Below are positions 1-9,697 of a stretch of DNA of 64,000 bases, in pieces. The number at the start of each line of letters is the position of its first letter. Position 1 is the first letter of the stretch. The stretch is from Granulicella sp. (lineage in GTDB: Bacteria > Acidobacteriota > Terriglobia > Terriglobales > Acidobacteriaceae), in assembly GCA_027452215.1 (NCBI GenBank), contig DAIDGQ010000022.1:1-64000 (forward strand), read 5' to 3'. A program made the position numbers and the translations under genes. The notes under the pieces are model-generated. The model saw only the letters and a list, made by a program, of their open reading frames with translations, ran no database searches and had not been told where the DNA came from.

Positions 1-2391
1 GACCTCCTCGCCAGCGTCTTCCCCCACGCCTCCGCCTGCCCCGAGACCATGACCGGCGACATCGAAATCCCCGACCACCCCCTCGTCCGCGAGGTCATGA
101 AGGACACCCTCACCGAGGCCATGGACCTCGAAGGCCTCCTCAAAGTCCTGAGCGGAATAGCAGCGGGCACCATCCGCTGCCTCGCCGTCGACACGCCCGT
201 CCCCTCCGTCTTCGCGCACGAGCTCATCAACGCCATGCCCTACGCCTTCCTCGATCCCGAGGACGCCGCCGCCCGCCGCACCCGCGCCGTCAACACCCGC
301 GGCAACCTCCCCTCCAGCCTCCCCGAAGCCCCCGGCCGCCTCGATCCCGCCGCCATCGCCACCGTCCGCCAACAGCTTTGGCCCGACCTCCGCGACGAGC
401 ACGAACTCCACGACCTTCTCCTCCAACTCGTCGCCCTCCCCGCCGCGTTCCTCCAAGCTCCGGGTGCCCCATTCATGACGATGGCCTCATCATCGTCATG
501 GGTGGGATCGCAAAACCCCTCAACTGCCAACACCCAACACTGGCCCCTCTTCTTCACGCGCCTCGCAGAGCAGGGAAGAGCCCACCACCTCGACATCAAC
601 GGCCAACCCTTCTGGATCGCCACCGAGCGCCTCCCCGAAGCCGCCGCCCTCTGGCCCGCGATCGCGTTACCCATACCCTGTCATCCTGAGCGCAGCGCGC
701 AGCGCGCAGCCGAAGGGCCTGCCCCGCAGCTCACTCCCGCGACACAGCCCGCACCATCCGCCCCTCTCCGCGATACCGCGATCCTCACCCTCACCCAGGG
801 CTACCTCCAACTCCTCGGCCCCACCACGGCCGCTAACCTCGCCGCCCTCACCGACCAACCCGCTTCCAGGATCCACCAATCCCTCCTCACCATGGAGTTG
901 CAGGGCCTCGCCCTCCGCGGCATCTTCGAACACCCACCAACCACCGCCCCCCACGAAATCGAGTGGTGCGAGCGTCGCATCCTGCAACGCATCCACCGCC
1001 TCACCCTCGGCACGCTGCGCAAGCAGGTCGAGCCCGTCACTCCCGCCATCTTCATGCGCTGGCTCCTCGACTGGCACCATCTCGCACCCCAAACGCAAAG
1101 CACGGGCGAAGAAGCCGTCCTCGCCGCCATCGAGCAGCTCGAAGGCTTTGAGGCCCCTGCCATCGAGTGGGAGCGAACCCTCCTCCCCGCCCGCGTCGCC
1201 CACTACAACCCCCAGTGGCTGGACAACCTCTGCCTCGCCGGAGTCCTTGCCTGGGGTCGCATCTCCCCCCACCCCGCCTGGTCCGCCTCAACCCTGGGCG
1301 CCCCATCTTCGGCGACTGTTTCATCCTCGCCTAAGACGGGTTCATCAGGTCCAAGACGCGTCATCCCCACCACCGCCGCGCCTATCACCTTCTACCTCCG
1401 CGAATCCTCCGACTGGCTCCACCACGCCCTGGCGGCAAAATCCGTAGACGAAACCATCCTCACCCAATCCCTCTCTCCCGAAGCCCAGACCCTCCGCGCG
1501 CTCCTCTTGACGCAAGGCGCCGCCTTCACCGCCGACCTCCAGCGTCTCAGCGGCCTCACAAAACTCCAGACCACCACCGCCCTTTGGGAGCTCGCGACCG
1601 CCGGCCTCGCCTCCGCCGACGGCTTCGACCAGCTACGCGCCATGATGGATCCCCGCCGCAAATCCGCCACCATCTCGCCAATCCCCGCCACCAGCCTTCG
1701 CAAACGCGCCGCCGCCCGCACCACCGCCGGCCGCTGGTCTCTCCTCTCAGTCGCGCAGCAGTCAAACGCGCAGCCGCTCCCCCAGTACGCAGCCCCACCC
1801 CCGCCGTCCGCGCAGGACCCGGGTGCCCCATTCATGACTGCTCCATCCTCATGGGTGGGGTCGCAACAGGCCATCGCCCTCGCCAAACAAACCGACGCCG
1901 CACTCGACGCCCACGCCCGCATCCTCCTCTGCCGTTACGGCGTCCTCTTCCGCGAGCTCCTCACCCGCGAATCCAACGCCCCCAAATGGCGCGACCTCCT
2001 CCCCATCCTCCGCCGCCTCGAAGCCCGCGGCGAGATCCGCGGCGGCCGCTTCGTCTCCGGCCCGTTCGGCGAGCAGTACGCCCTCCCCGAAGCCGTCGAC
2101 TCCCTCCGCAAGGCCCGCACCCAGCACGCCTCGCGAGCCACCGAACCTCCCATTTCGGTAGCCGCAGCCGATCCCTTGAACCTCGCCGGAATCCTCGTCC
2201 CCGGCGACCGCGTCCCCTCCATCCCCGGCCGCGAAGTCATCTTCCTCAATGGCTCCGTCCTCCAGGAGAACGAGCCTGTCCCCGCGACGCCCAAACCAAG
2301 ACGCACCCGCAGCGTCGCCGACCTCCTCCGCGCCGAAGCTCTCCCTCCCCGCTCCGCGCAACCCACCGCATCTCCGGGCCTCTTCCGATGA
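1..2391 (+). CDS. lhr: Lhr-family ATP-dependent helicase, C-terminal 796 residues (5' end outside window)
   Basis: The frame is open from base 1, so the gene begins upstream and the helicase motor domains are not in the window. What remains is the long C-terminal part of Lhr-type DNA/RNA repair helicases. Near its start it has the DEAD/H-associated segment, including 'NAMPYAFLDPEDAAARR', a signature of this family. It ends with a winged-helix-rich region finishing in 'GGRFVSGPFGEQYALPEA', typical of Lhr C-termini. Lhr helicases unwind DNA and RNA:DNA hybrids and act in DNA repair. At least four short palindromic repeats lie inside the frame (listed separately) and encode low-complexity insertions without breaking it. 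The stop overlaps the start of the next gene (ATGA). The family call is firm; any effect of the insertions on activity is unknown. Confidence 0.88.
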   Translation, partial: DLLASVFPHASACPETMTGDIEIPDHPLVREVMKDTLTEAMDLEGLLKVLSGIAAGTIRCLAVDTPVPSVFAHELINAMPYAFLDPEDAAARRTRAVNTRGNLPSSLPEAPGRLDPAAIATVRQQLWPDLRDEHELHDLLLQLVALPAAFLQAPGAPFMTMASSSSWVGSQNPSTANTQHWPLFFTRLAEQGRAHHLDINGQPFWIATERLPEAAALWPAIALPIPCHPERSAQRAAEGPAPQLTPATQPAPSAPLRDTAILTLTQGYLQLLGPTTAANLAALTDQPASRIHQSLLTMELQGLALRGIFEHPPTTAPHEIEWCERRILQRIHRLTLGTLRKQVEPVTPAIFMRWLLDWHHLAPQTQSTGEEAVLAAIEQLEGFEAPAIEWERTLLPARVAHYNPQWLDNLCLAGVLAWGRISPHPAWSASTLGAPSSATVSSSPKTGSSGPRRVIPTTAAPITFYLRESSDWLHHALAAKSVDETILTQSLSPEAQTLRALLLTQGAAFTADLQRLSGLTKLQTTTALWELATAGLASADGFDQLRAMMDPRRKSATISPIPATSLRKRAAARTTAGRWSLLSVAQQSNAQPLPQYAAPPPPSAQDPGAPFMTAPSSWVGSQQAIALAKQTDAALDAHARILLCRYGVLFRELLTRESNAPKWRDLLPILRRLEARGEIRGGRFVSGPFGEQYALPEAVDSLRKARTQHASRATEPPISVAAADPLNLAGILVPGDRVPSIPGREVIFLNGSVLQENEPVPATPKPRRTRSVADLLRAEALPPRSAQPTASPGLFR
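460..516 (+). repeat. Palindromic repeat element, family A, copy 1 (in-frame inside lhr)
   Basis: The arms CCCATTCATGACGATG (468-483) and CATCGTCATGGGTGGG (491-506) pair along their whole length if two G-U wobbles are allowed, with a 7-base loop. The flanks 'gggtgccc' and 'tcgcaa' recur in the copy at 1820-1866. The element translates without a stop, so it lengthens the helicase rather than breaking it. Confidence 0.75.
677..721 (+). repeat. Dispersed repeat of the 'tcatcctgagcg' type (in-frame inside lhr)
   Basis: This segment begins 'cctgtcatcctgagcgcagc' and ends 'cgaagggcctgc', with a duplicated 'gcagcgcgca' in the middle. In the lhr frame it gives the peptide CHPERSAQRAAEGPA. That peptide resembles the 'CHPERSEGS' translations that recur in acidobacterial gene predictions, so I read it as a dispersed repeat that landed in frame. 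Recognition is from memory of the family, not a search. Confidence 0.6.
1299..1342 (+). repeat. Palindromic repeat element, family B (in-frame inside lhr)
   Basis: The arms CCCATCTTCGGCGA (1302-1315) and TCGCCTAAGACGGG (1327-1340) form a 14-bp stem with two mismatches around an 11-base loop. The leading 'gggcgcccca' resembles the 'gggtgcccca' that precedes family A copies, suggesting a related subfamily. It is read through in the helicase frame. Confidence 0.6.
1820..1866 (+). repeat. Palindromic repeat element, family A, copy 2 (in-frame inside lhr)
   Basis: The arms CCCCATTCATGA (1826-1837) and TCATGGGTGGGG (1849-1860) pair fully with the same two G-U wobble positions as copy 1. The flanks 'cgggtgcccc' and 'tcgcaa' match copy 1 while the loop differs. 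A conserved stem with a variable loop suggests that structure is conserved. Confidence 0.75.
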
Positions 2392-2564
2392 GCGAAGAGA
2401 CGAGTCTTCCCACGCCCAAACCCGGCGAAGCTCCCTTCGACGATGGCCCTCTCCGCCCCGAAGACTTCTACATGGAAGGCCCCTACCTCGTCTTCACCGC
2501 CGCCTATCATCTGCGCCGCGGCTATTGCTGCAACTCCGACTGCCGCCACTGCCCCTACAAATAA
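2388..2564 (+). CDS. DUF5522 small Cys-rich protein (58 aa)
   Basis: A 58-residue protein whose C-terminal half carries 'YHLRRGYCCNSDCRHCPYK', the hallmark of DUF5522. The four cysteines and one histidine suggest a small metal-binding module, but no reaction is known for the family. The ATG overlaps the TGA of the Lhr helicase gene (ATGA), so the two are probably translated from one mRNA by coupling. It is followed by a minus-strand gene, so it ends this plus-strand unit. Confidence 0.8.
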   Translation: MSEETSLPTPKPGEAPFDDGPLRPEDFYMEGPYLVFTAAYHLRRGYCCNSDCRHCPYK

Positions 2565-2586
2565 ACAGCAAGCACCAGCATCAACC

Positions 2587-3633
2587 TCAAGGCTGCGAGT
2601 AGTACCCCGCGCGCGTTCGAGCCTCGACGTCTCTCTGCGCCACCTTCACTTCAATTCGGTGATACGTGTTCGGCTTCTCGTCAGGCGGCGCGTTCAGCAC
2701 AATCCGGTAGTACCGGTTCGCGTCATCCACACACTGCTTCATCATGCCAATCAAATCGTTCGAGCTCAGCACCAGCCCACCGCTCTGTGCAGCCAGCACC
2801 TGTAGCGCCAGGTTGCCCCACTCGGCATCCCCCGGCCCTTTCAGTCCATCCAGAAAACTCTCGTAGAAAAACTCCCGGTTCATATTCTCCGTCGCTCCCC
2901 AGCTATTCACGCTGTACAGCGTAATATCCGCCTTGCGCAGCTCTCTCGAAAACGTAATCGCATTTCGATAAACATCTTGCTCCTGGCTCCCGTCAAGATC
3001 CACCTCCGGCCCAGACAGCAGCGGCCAGCCCGGCGATACCCATAGCACGAGCTTGCGTCCCGGCCTTTTCTCCTCCGCCTGCGTCAAACTCCGCAGTCCA
3101 TTCAACGACACGGTCATCCGGTCAGCCGCCCCCCAGAATCCCTGGCTTCGCGTGATAACCCGCAGCCCGATATTTGTATGCTCCAGCGTGTTCGCCAAAG
3201 CATTTCCATCCTTGGTTGCCCCGTTTTTCAGCTCGAAGCCCTTGTCAGTCAACACCGCGAACGTCGTGGGATACGGCAGCGCGCCACCATTGCTGCGCAG
3301 ATACTTCGCAACCTGGTCACGCTGATATCCCAGATACGTATACGGTGTATTCACCGAATCGAGGACGATCAGCACTTCAACCTTGGCATCTTTACCCTTG
3401 ACCGCGGCAAACGATGCAATCGGGTGCGGCTTCTTGTTATCCAGCACCGTAAAATCCTGCTCGGTCAGGGCTCCAACCGGGGCCCCCTTGGACGTTGTTA
3501 CCGCCACATCCAGCTGAATCTTCCCCGACGCCCCGCTCTGCGCCGGCATCTGTTGAGCACAAGCGCTCCCCGCAGCAATGATCAAAAGGCTGGCAAAACT
3601 CACCGCGACAGCGCTATACCACTTCATGGACAT
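2587..3633 (-). CDS. Secreted VWFA-related domain protein (348 aa)
   Basis: An N-terminal signal peptide (MSMKWYSAVAV... ending near 'AGSACAQQ') is followed by a domain of the acidobacterial VWFA-related type. The pre-strand region reads 'GALTEQDFTVLDNKKPHPI', the usual 'gL..dDF.v.dd.kpq' pattern. The metal-site segment 'LIVLDSVNTPY' keeps the first Asp but not a full DxSxS, so metal binding may be altered. I start it at the ATG at 3633 because the signal peptide begins there; an upstream ATG at 3678 would add a charged 15-residue leader. Such proteins are exported and of unknown function. It lies downstream of, and in the same direction as, a larger VWFA protein. Confidence 0.8.
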   Translation of the reverse strand: MSMKWYSAVAVSFASLLIIAAGSACAQQMPAQSGASGKIQLDVAVTTSKGAPVGALTEQDFTVLDNKKPHPIASFAAVKGKDAKVEVLIVLDSVNTPYTYLGYQRDQVAKYLRSNGGALPYPTTFAVLTDKGFELKNGATKDGNALANTLEHTNIGLRVITRSQGFWGAADRMTVSLNGLRSLTQAEEKRPGRKLVLWVSPGWPLLSGPEVDLDGSQEQDVYRNAITFSRELRKADITLYSVNSWGATENMNREFFYESFLDGLKGPGDAEWGNLALQVLAAQSGGLVLSSNDLIGMMKQCVDDANRYYRIVLNAPPDEKPNTYHRIEVKVAQRDVEARTRAGYYSQP

Positions 3634-3844
3634 CCGATAATCTCCCGCCCTCTGGACATAATCCCGTCGTCTCTTCAAGCGGCGATTGACGCGAAGCTAT
3701 TGACCAATTCAGGGCCTACACCTACTAAGACGCGGACTTGGCTCCCAACGAGTCACATCCCTGTGACATGTTGTTCATTTATGCGAGAAAGAAGTCGTTG
3801 CGATGGCCGCAATACCTTATCTGCAGCGAGTTCCACTCGTGCGA

Positions 3845-6025
3845 TCAACGCGCCCCACCCTCCGCGGCCGCCGCCGCCCTCGTCGCCGCAGCCGCCGTCA
3901 CCTTCAACGCCATCCTTGGAAACATAAAACTTCCACCCGCATCGTCAATCACATTCACCTGGCAGATATACGTCCCCGGCTTCAACTGCGTCAGCGGCAC
4001 ATCAAACTGAAACGCCACCCCATTATGTTGCGGATCATTGATCTCATCCGCCGTCACCAGGGGAGTCTCATATACCTTCGTCCCATTGCTCAGAAATTCA
4101 ATACTCGTCAGCACCTTTACCGGCCCACCCACTCGCCGCGCCAGTCCCGGAGCCGCCGCGGGCTCCGCCCCACCCTTCTCCTTCGCCGGCTCATACACCT
4201 CATACAAGAAATACAAATGCTGGTCCTGCCGAAACACATGGGCAACATTCGGCACCCACTCCAGCCCATCCCTCACCAACGGACTCGTCGAATGTTTATT
4301 CGCGCCTGCCACGCGCTGGCTGGCCAGCACCACCGAGCTCAACTTCAGCGGAGCCTTCTTCAAATCAGGCACCTGGATGTCCGTCTCAAAACTTCCCATG
4401 TTGCCCGTCTGATTCTCCCGAACAACAAACCTCAGGTGATACCGTCCCGGCGCCAACGTAAACCCAGTCGAGTACTGAATCTTCTTCCGCTTCACCTCCT
4501 GCGACGCATCCACTGCCAGCTTCACCGTCTCACGCACATTCCCCACCACGATGCCCTGTGCATTCTTCACCTGCCCCATAATGTCGAGCGTCGCCTTATC
4601 CCGATCCCCGCCCGCCACAAACGGAATCTGCGACCCCGGAACAATCAAACTCACCGGAATAAAATACGCCGTCTCGCTCTCCCTAAAGTACAGCGCCTGC
4701 AGATACACCGCCACATCCGTCGCCGGCGAATCACTCCGCATCTGCTCCGTCAGCGCCAGCTCCCGGTCCTCCGTCTTCTGATGAACGAAGTCCGCCGGAG
4801 CATAATAGCCAGGCCTGTATTCGATCCTCACATCATTGCGATTCACCTTGATCGTCAAGTGCCGAAACGATCCATCGCGCTTTTGATTCGTCGATCGAAA
4901 TCCAAGAATGTAATACGCCTCCGTGTCATGCTGCACCTGCTGAAACGCCGGAGCAAAATCATTCGAGTCGAAAAACGCCTTGCCCCCCGTATCCGTGCTC
5001 AACGTGCTCAGCGTCTCCTGCGATTCAAAGTTCGCGCTGAACTGCGCCGTCGTCGCCGCTGCGCTATAAGCCGAATTCCCGCGCAAGCTCCCCTTGCTCG
5101 CATCTCCCACCGGAGGCAGCGCCTGCAGCCCGCGCGCGTCCACGCTATAGATCGCAAGATTTGCCTTCGCCGCTTCATTCGTCGCGGCGCGCAAACTAGC
5201 CTGGTTCTCAATCCCGTTCCTCGTAATGCCGCCCGAAAAATACAGCATCGACTTGCGTTGATCCACTCTCTCCAGGCTCTTCGATATCGCACGAATCGCC
5301 AGCAGCTCACGATCCGTATTCAAGCTGTTGTACTCCGTATCATCCGCCGCAAACGCCGCCGTATCATCGCTCGTTCCATCGGTCGAGCCCGTCGTCCCAT
5401 TCGCGAAGCCTGTCTCATCCGTGCCGTTATACTTCGCCAGCCCGCGCAGCAGAGCACCCTTGTCCGAAGTAAAATCCTGGTCCATCGACAGCCCCGTCGA
5501 CATGCTCACCAGCGCCACCAGATCCGCCGGCTGCATCTGTTTGTTCACATACTCATCTGCTGCATCTACTGCACGATCGATATCCTCATCCTGCATCGAA
5601 CTCAGATCAAAAAAGATCACAATCAGTCGATGGTCTTTCAACTGAGCCGAGTTCGCCCCAAAATTCCCATTCAGCAAATCCGCCACCGAAGCTTTGCCCC
5701 CGGCCGTTGTCTTCTCCGCCAGCGCCGCGGCCTCATCCACATTCTGATAATCAAAACTGATCACGCGCTGCGGCTTTCTGTCCTCGGTGATCGTAAAGTC
5801 GCTCTCCTTCAAACCCTTCACCACCGCGCCGGTCTTCTTATCTCGCACAATCACGTTCGTCAGCACGATATTTGCATTCACACTCAGCCTGAACGTCCCA
5901 TCCCCCGTCTGCTGTGCCTGCGGCTGCAGCCTCTCACTCTGAGGAGTCGCCATCTGAGCCGCAGCCGCCATCGGCCCGCCCACTCCGAACACTCCGGCCA
6001 TCACCGCCGCTACAACTCGCCGCAT
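3845..6025 (-). CDS. Secreted VWFA-related domain protein (726 aa)
   Basis: A signal peptide (MRRVVAAVMAGVFGVGGPMAAAAQ) precedes the VWFA-related domain. That domain opens with 'VLTNVIVRDKKTGAVV' and 'GLKESDFTITEDRKPQRVIS' and contains the MIDAS-like 'IVIFFDLSSMQDEDI'. After the VWA fold (about residues 60-360) comes a beta-rich C-terminal half of unknown type. An Ala-rich tail ends the protein. It starts 30 bases after the end of the Oar-like gene on the same strand, so the two are likely co-transcribed. In Acidobacteria these proteins are numerous and presumed periplasmic or surface-located; the ligand is unknown. Confidence 0.85.
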   Translation of the reverse strand: MRRVVAAVMAGVFGVGGPMAAAAQMATPQSERLQPQAQQTGDGTFRLSVNANIVLTNVIVRDKKTGAVVKGLKESDFTITEDRKPQRVISFDYQNVDEAAALAEKTTAGGKASVADLLNGNFGANSAQLKDHRLIVIFFDLSSMQDEDIDRAVDAADEYVNKQMQPADLVALVSMSTGLSMDQDFTSDKGALLRGLAKYNGTDETGFANGTTGSTDGTSDDTAAFAADDTEYNSLNTDRELLAIRAISKSLERVDQRKSMLYFSGGITRNGIENQASLRAATNEAAKANLAIYSVDARGLQALPPVGDASKGSLRGNSAYSAAATTAQFSANFESQETLSTLSTDTGGKAFFDSNDFAPAFQQVQHDTEAYYILGFRSTNQKRDGSFRHLTIKVNRNDVRIEYRPGYYAPADFVHQKTEDRELALTEQMRSDSPATDVAVYLQALYFRESETAYFIPVSLIVPGSQIPFVAGGDRDKATLDIMGQVKNAQGIVVGNVRETVKLAVDASQEVKRKKIQYSTGFTLAPGRYHLRFVVRENQTGNMGSFETDIQVPDLKKAPLKLSSVVLASQRVAGANKHSTSPLVRDGLEWVPNVAHVFRQDQHLYFLYEVYEPAKEKGGAEPAAAPGLARRVGGPVKVLTSIEFLSNGTKVYETPLVTADEINDPQHNGVAFQFDVPLTQLKPGTYICQVNVIDDAGGSFMFPRMALKVTAAAATRAAAAAEGGAR

Positions 6026-6055
6026 CCCGCAACTCCTGATCCCAAATCCCTGCTC

Positions 6056-9000
6056 TTAAAACCTGTACCGCGCCTGCACCAGCAACGTCCGCATCTCCGC
6101 AGCGCTAGTGACCTCACCAAAGTTCGGCGATGTCGCGTCCGTACTAATCCCGCTGTACTGCACCGTGTTGAAGACATTGTTCGCCGTGACGCGCGCCTCG
6201 AACGACCGCGTCTCTCCCAGTTGCACTGTTCGCGAAAGCGACGCACTCACGAACACTGTGCCCGGCCCCTCAATCGAGCCTGGCGATGCCGTCCCGTACT
6301 GCCCTGCAGCCGGAGCCGTGAACGCCGCCTTATTGAAAAACTCCCTCACCGTTCCCGGCCCCTTCAGTGGCTGCGAGAAGTCCCTGTTCGGCCGCTGCTG
6401 ATACACATTGCCCGACGACGCCACGGCCTGGTTTCCCGAATACTGCGGCGTAAAGTAATTTCCACTCGCAATCGTGAATGTCCCACTCAGCAAAAATCCA
6501 TCCAGCATTTTCGACGTCACGCCCCCTTTGTTGAAGAATGCGCGATTCGGTCCAAACGGCAGTTCGAACAACCAGTTGCCTGTAAGATTATGCCGCTGAT
6601 CGAAACTTGAATTTCCTTCCTCTGCTCTCAGATCGAACAGATTCTGCACCGGCGTCCCCACCGCCCCGCCCACACCCGACGCATTATCGATCGAGTGCGA
6701 ATATGTATATGTCGCCCCCAGCGCAATGCCTTTCTGTTGTCGCTTCTGCGCGCTGATCACTAACTGATTCGACCGCGACGACGCACCCGGCTCCTCGTAA
6801 TCGAACGGCGCCACCCCCGGTGTTGTCGTTCCACTCGGCGTCCCATTCGGAGACCCGACCACGTCCAGGTTCCTTCCCATTGACCCGCTATACCCAATGT
6901 TGAACACGATCTGCAGCGGCAGCGTCCGCTGAATATTCAGGTTGTAGATCTGCACCATCCCCAGGCGATAACTCTTATCCACCGCATAATTGTTTTGCAG
7001 CATCTGCGTCGTCGAGCACCCAAATCCATTCGCCAGCGTCATATTCGTCACGGTCGTTGTTGAATTCGTAACGCATCCCGTTGGAGCCGGGTTCGGATTC
7101 GCCGTCGTCGGCGTCGCCACAGCATTCGTCTGCGTTACCGAGAACGGCTCCTGGTGCGACAGCGACCTCGCAAAGATCGCGTACTGCCCGGTGTTGTAGT
7201 TGATGCCGTACCCGCCCCGCACCACTGTGTCTTTCATCAGCTTCGCGTCAAACTTTGGCTTGTAAGCAAATCCCACCCGCGGCGCATACATCGCACGGTC
7301 TGGATTCACCAGCGACGCGCTCTCGCCGGCTGCGCAAGTCACCGTGCCTGCAGCCGTTGTATAGCTCACCCCATTCGGTGTAACGCAGTTCACACCCGTC
7401 GTCACCGGCGTTATACCGTTGAAGCCCGTAAGATTAACCAGCCGTCCATTCTTCTCGCTGTACGGACCAAAGTACTCATAGCGCAATCCATAGTTAACCG
7501 TTAGGTTAGATAGCGCGCGAAAATCATCCGTCAAATACCAGTCGTACACATTCTCCCGCAGATACGTCTTATAGAGTCCCGCCTGAATACTCGTGCTCTG
7601 CGGCAGCCCCAGCAGAAAATCAGCGAACCCATCGCCGCTCGTCAGTCCGCCCGTTCCGTTCGCCTGTGCCGTCGGGCTCGCCGTTGCGTATCCCGTAAAC
7701 GTAAAACTTCCCAGTGGATTATTTCCGCCAATCGAGTCCGCATGCACTCGCCGCACATCCAGTCCAAACCGCGCGTTGTGCTTCTTCCGACGCCACGCCA
7801 CAAAATCCGAAAAGCTGATCGTCTGGTTGATCGTGTTACTGGGGGCAGTATTTGACAGCCCTGTGAAATTCGAAATATTCATCGTCGCCAATCCGTTATA
7901 AAACTCCGGATTCGCAAACCCTCCCGCATTGTTGGGCACCGTAAGTCCAGCCGCAGCCGACGGGTTATTTAACGTATTGGTAAAGTAATTCCGCGTCTCT
8001 GCATTCAACCGGTTCCACGTCACGCTCGCATTATTTGAAAGCCGTCCATATCCAACCGTATATCCCACATTCAAGGCTGTACCATCGCTTGATATTGCTC
8101 CACCCAGCGGCAGAAAAATGTTGCGCTGATCACTCGCCGAGTGCGAGTAGTTGTAACTCAAATTGATATTCTGTCGTAGGCTCGGTGGCAGATTCGAATT
8201 TGCTCCTCGCCCACCAAAGCTCCCGAATGGCGTTGCCGAACTTCCTCCCAGCGTCCTCACATACCGGGCATTGATCGCCACCGCATTGCTGCCCGCGTTC
8301 GACACCGTCTGATAGTTATATCCCTGCACATTCGTCGAAATATTCGGTAGCGGATAGTAGCCCAGCAGCGCCATCGCCTGGGGCTGTATGCACGTCTCCG
8401 CCGCACTACATCCGGACGCCGTGGGCACCGTGTTGTTCAGCAGCGGCGTTCCCGTCTTCGGGTCGTAGATCGTTACTGGAACTGCACTTGCGCCCGTCCC
8501 CAATGCTGATTCAGAAAAATTGCCCTCACGTTCCAGCGCCGTCGGCACTCGACCCGTAGCCAGAAATGCGTTCAGGTTTTTCTGTCCGGCCAAGTTCAAA
8601 AACACAAACTGCTTCGTGTTCGGTTTCGTCAGCCCCGGAATATACGGCGACCCTGCAATCGTCACACCATAGTTATTCGAGTACCCAGAAGGATTCGCGA
8701 CCGGAGTCAGCGCCGGAGACCACGGCGCCGAGTTCAACGCCAAATTGCCGCCCCGATAAAAGATGCTCCCGTGCGGCTGCGCGGGATTGAAGTTCCGAAA
8801 TCCCCCAAATCCACCTCCGCGACCGCCCCCACCCGGCCCACCGAACCCACCACCCCCTCGCATCATGCCGCCCAGCATCCCGACGATCGCGTTCGTCGGA
8901 TCGCCGCCCTGCGGAATCATTCCGCTCGCCCGCCCCTGCGCCACCGCATCTTCCACGCGCTGCCGAATCTCATCTTCGCTAAATCTCGCCAGCCCATTCG

Positions 9001-9697
9001 TCTGCCCGGTCTGCCCGCTCACCGCAACCGAGTCCGCCGAACCGTCCTCAATCCCCGCCATCGTCGGCAGCGCCGCGCCCGCATTTCCCGAGCCCTTGCT
9101 CGCATCCGCCGCGTCCGCACCCGCACTCAGGCTCAGCCCCTGAAGTCCCTGCAGCGCATTCGTCCCACCGCCTGCTGCTTGTTTTGCCTCGTTCGCAGCA
9201 ACTCTGCTGGCCAACTCCAATCCAAAATCCGTAGCCTTCGGAACAATCGTGATCGACTGCTTCGCCGCCTCCGCCTCCACGCCGCGCAGCACCACCTCCT
9301 GCGTCACCGCGGCGAACCCCGCAAGTTCCGCGCGCACCACATAGCGCCCGTTCCGAGGTATCGACATCGCATACACTCCATCGATATCCGTCGACGTCGC
9401 ATACTTCTTTCCTGTCAGAGTATTCGTCGCCGTAATAGCAACTCCCGGCAGCGGGACTCCTCCCGCCTTACCCACGGTCCCTGCAATCACGCGTCCCTCG
9501 ATTGTTCCTCCCTGCGGGGCAGAGGCCGCAGCACTCTGTCCCGCCGCCGTCCCCGCAGTCTGCGCCCAACACGCCACGCTCCACAGCAGAGCAACCGCCA
9601 CCACTCCCGCAGCGCATCGTCGCACCCGCCTCCACTCTCGATGCACCACGTACACCTCTCCCTCCGGCGATCTCATCTCACCTCTTCGCGTCTTCAT
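6056..9697 (-). CDS. Oar-like TonB-dependent outer-membrane protein (1213 aa)
   Basis: An export signal follows a short basic leader. Then comes a carboxypeptidase-regulatory-like beta-sandwich at about residues 60-155 ('GTIEGRVIAG...PLPGVAITATNTLTGK'). A plug-like region, a Gly-rich stretch ('GGFGGPGGGGRGGGFGGF', about residue 280) and a long beta-barrel half follow. The last residues 'LLVQARYRF' end in Phe, as expected for BAM-dependent outer-membrane proteins. This architecture matches the Oar/TonB-dependent transporters expanded in Acidobacteria; the substrate cannot be told. The start overlaps the stop of the upstream DUF5666 gene as TAATG, which indicates translational coupling. Confidence 0.85.
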   Translation of the reverse strand: MKTRRGEMRSPEGEVYVVHREWRRVRRCAAGVVAVALLWSVACWAQTAGTAAGQSAAASAPQGGTIEGRVIAGTVGKAGGVPLPGVAITATNTLTGKKYATSTDIDGVYAMSIPRNGRYVVRAELAGFAAVTQEVVLRGVEAEAAKQSITIVPKATDFGLELASRVAANEAKQAAGGGTNALQGLQGLSLSAGADAADASKGSGNAGAALPTMAGIEDGSADSVAVSGQTGQTNGLARFSEDEIRQRVEDAVAQGRASGMIPQGGDPTNAIVGMLGGMMRGGGGFGGPGGGGRGGGFGGFRNFNPAQPHGSIFYRGGNLALNSAPWSPALTPVANPSGYSNNYGVTIAGSPYIPGLTKPNTKQFVFLNLAGQKNLNAFLATGRVPTALEREGNFSESALGTGASAVPVTIYDPKTGTPLLNNTVPTASGCSAAETCIQPQAMALLGYYPLPNISTNVQGYNYQTVSNAGSNAVAINARYVRTLGGSSATPFGSFGGRGANSNLPPSLRQNINLSYNYSHSASDQRNIFLPLGGAISSDGTALNVGYTVGYGRLSNNASVTWNRLNAETRNYFTNTLNNPSAAAGLTVPNNAGGFANPEFYNGLATMNISNFTGLSNTAPSNTINQTISFSDFVAWRRKKHNARFGLDVRRVHADSIGGNNPLGSFTFTGYATASPTAQANGTGGLTSGDGFADFLLGLPQSTSIQAGLYKTYLRENVYDWYLTDDFRALSNLTVNYGLRYEYFGPYSEKNGRLVNLTGFNGITPVTTGVNCVTPNGVSYTTAAGTVTCAAGESASLVNPDRAMYAPRVGFAYKPKFDAKLMKDTVVRGGYGINYNTGQYAIFARSLSHQEPFSVTQTNAVATPTTANPNPAPTGCVTNSTTTVTNMTLANGFGCSTTQMLQNNYAVDKSYRLGMVQIYNLNIQRTLPLQIVFNIGYSGSMGRNLDVVGSPNGTPSGTTTPGVAPFDYEEPGASSRSNQLVISAQKRQQKGIALGATYTYSHSIDNASGVGGAVGTPVQNLFDLRAEEGNSSFDQRHNLTGNWLFELPFGPNRAFFNKGGVTSKMLDGFLLSGTFTIASGNYFTPQYSGNQAVASSGNVYQQRPNRDFSQPLKGPGTVREFFNKAAFTAPAAGQYGTASPGSIEGPGTVFVSASLSRTVQLGETRSFEARVTANNVFNTVQYSGISTDATSPNFGEVTSAAEMRTLLVQARYRF

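Noticed and set aside
3803-6610. 935-codon plus-strand frame opposite the VWFA and Oar-like genes
   Set aside because: It is an antisense shadow rich in Arg, His and Leu; the minus-strand proteins have signal peptides and recognisable domains.
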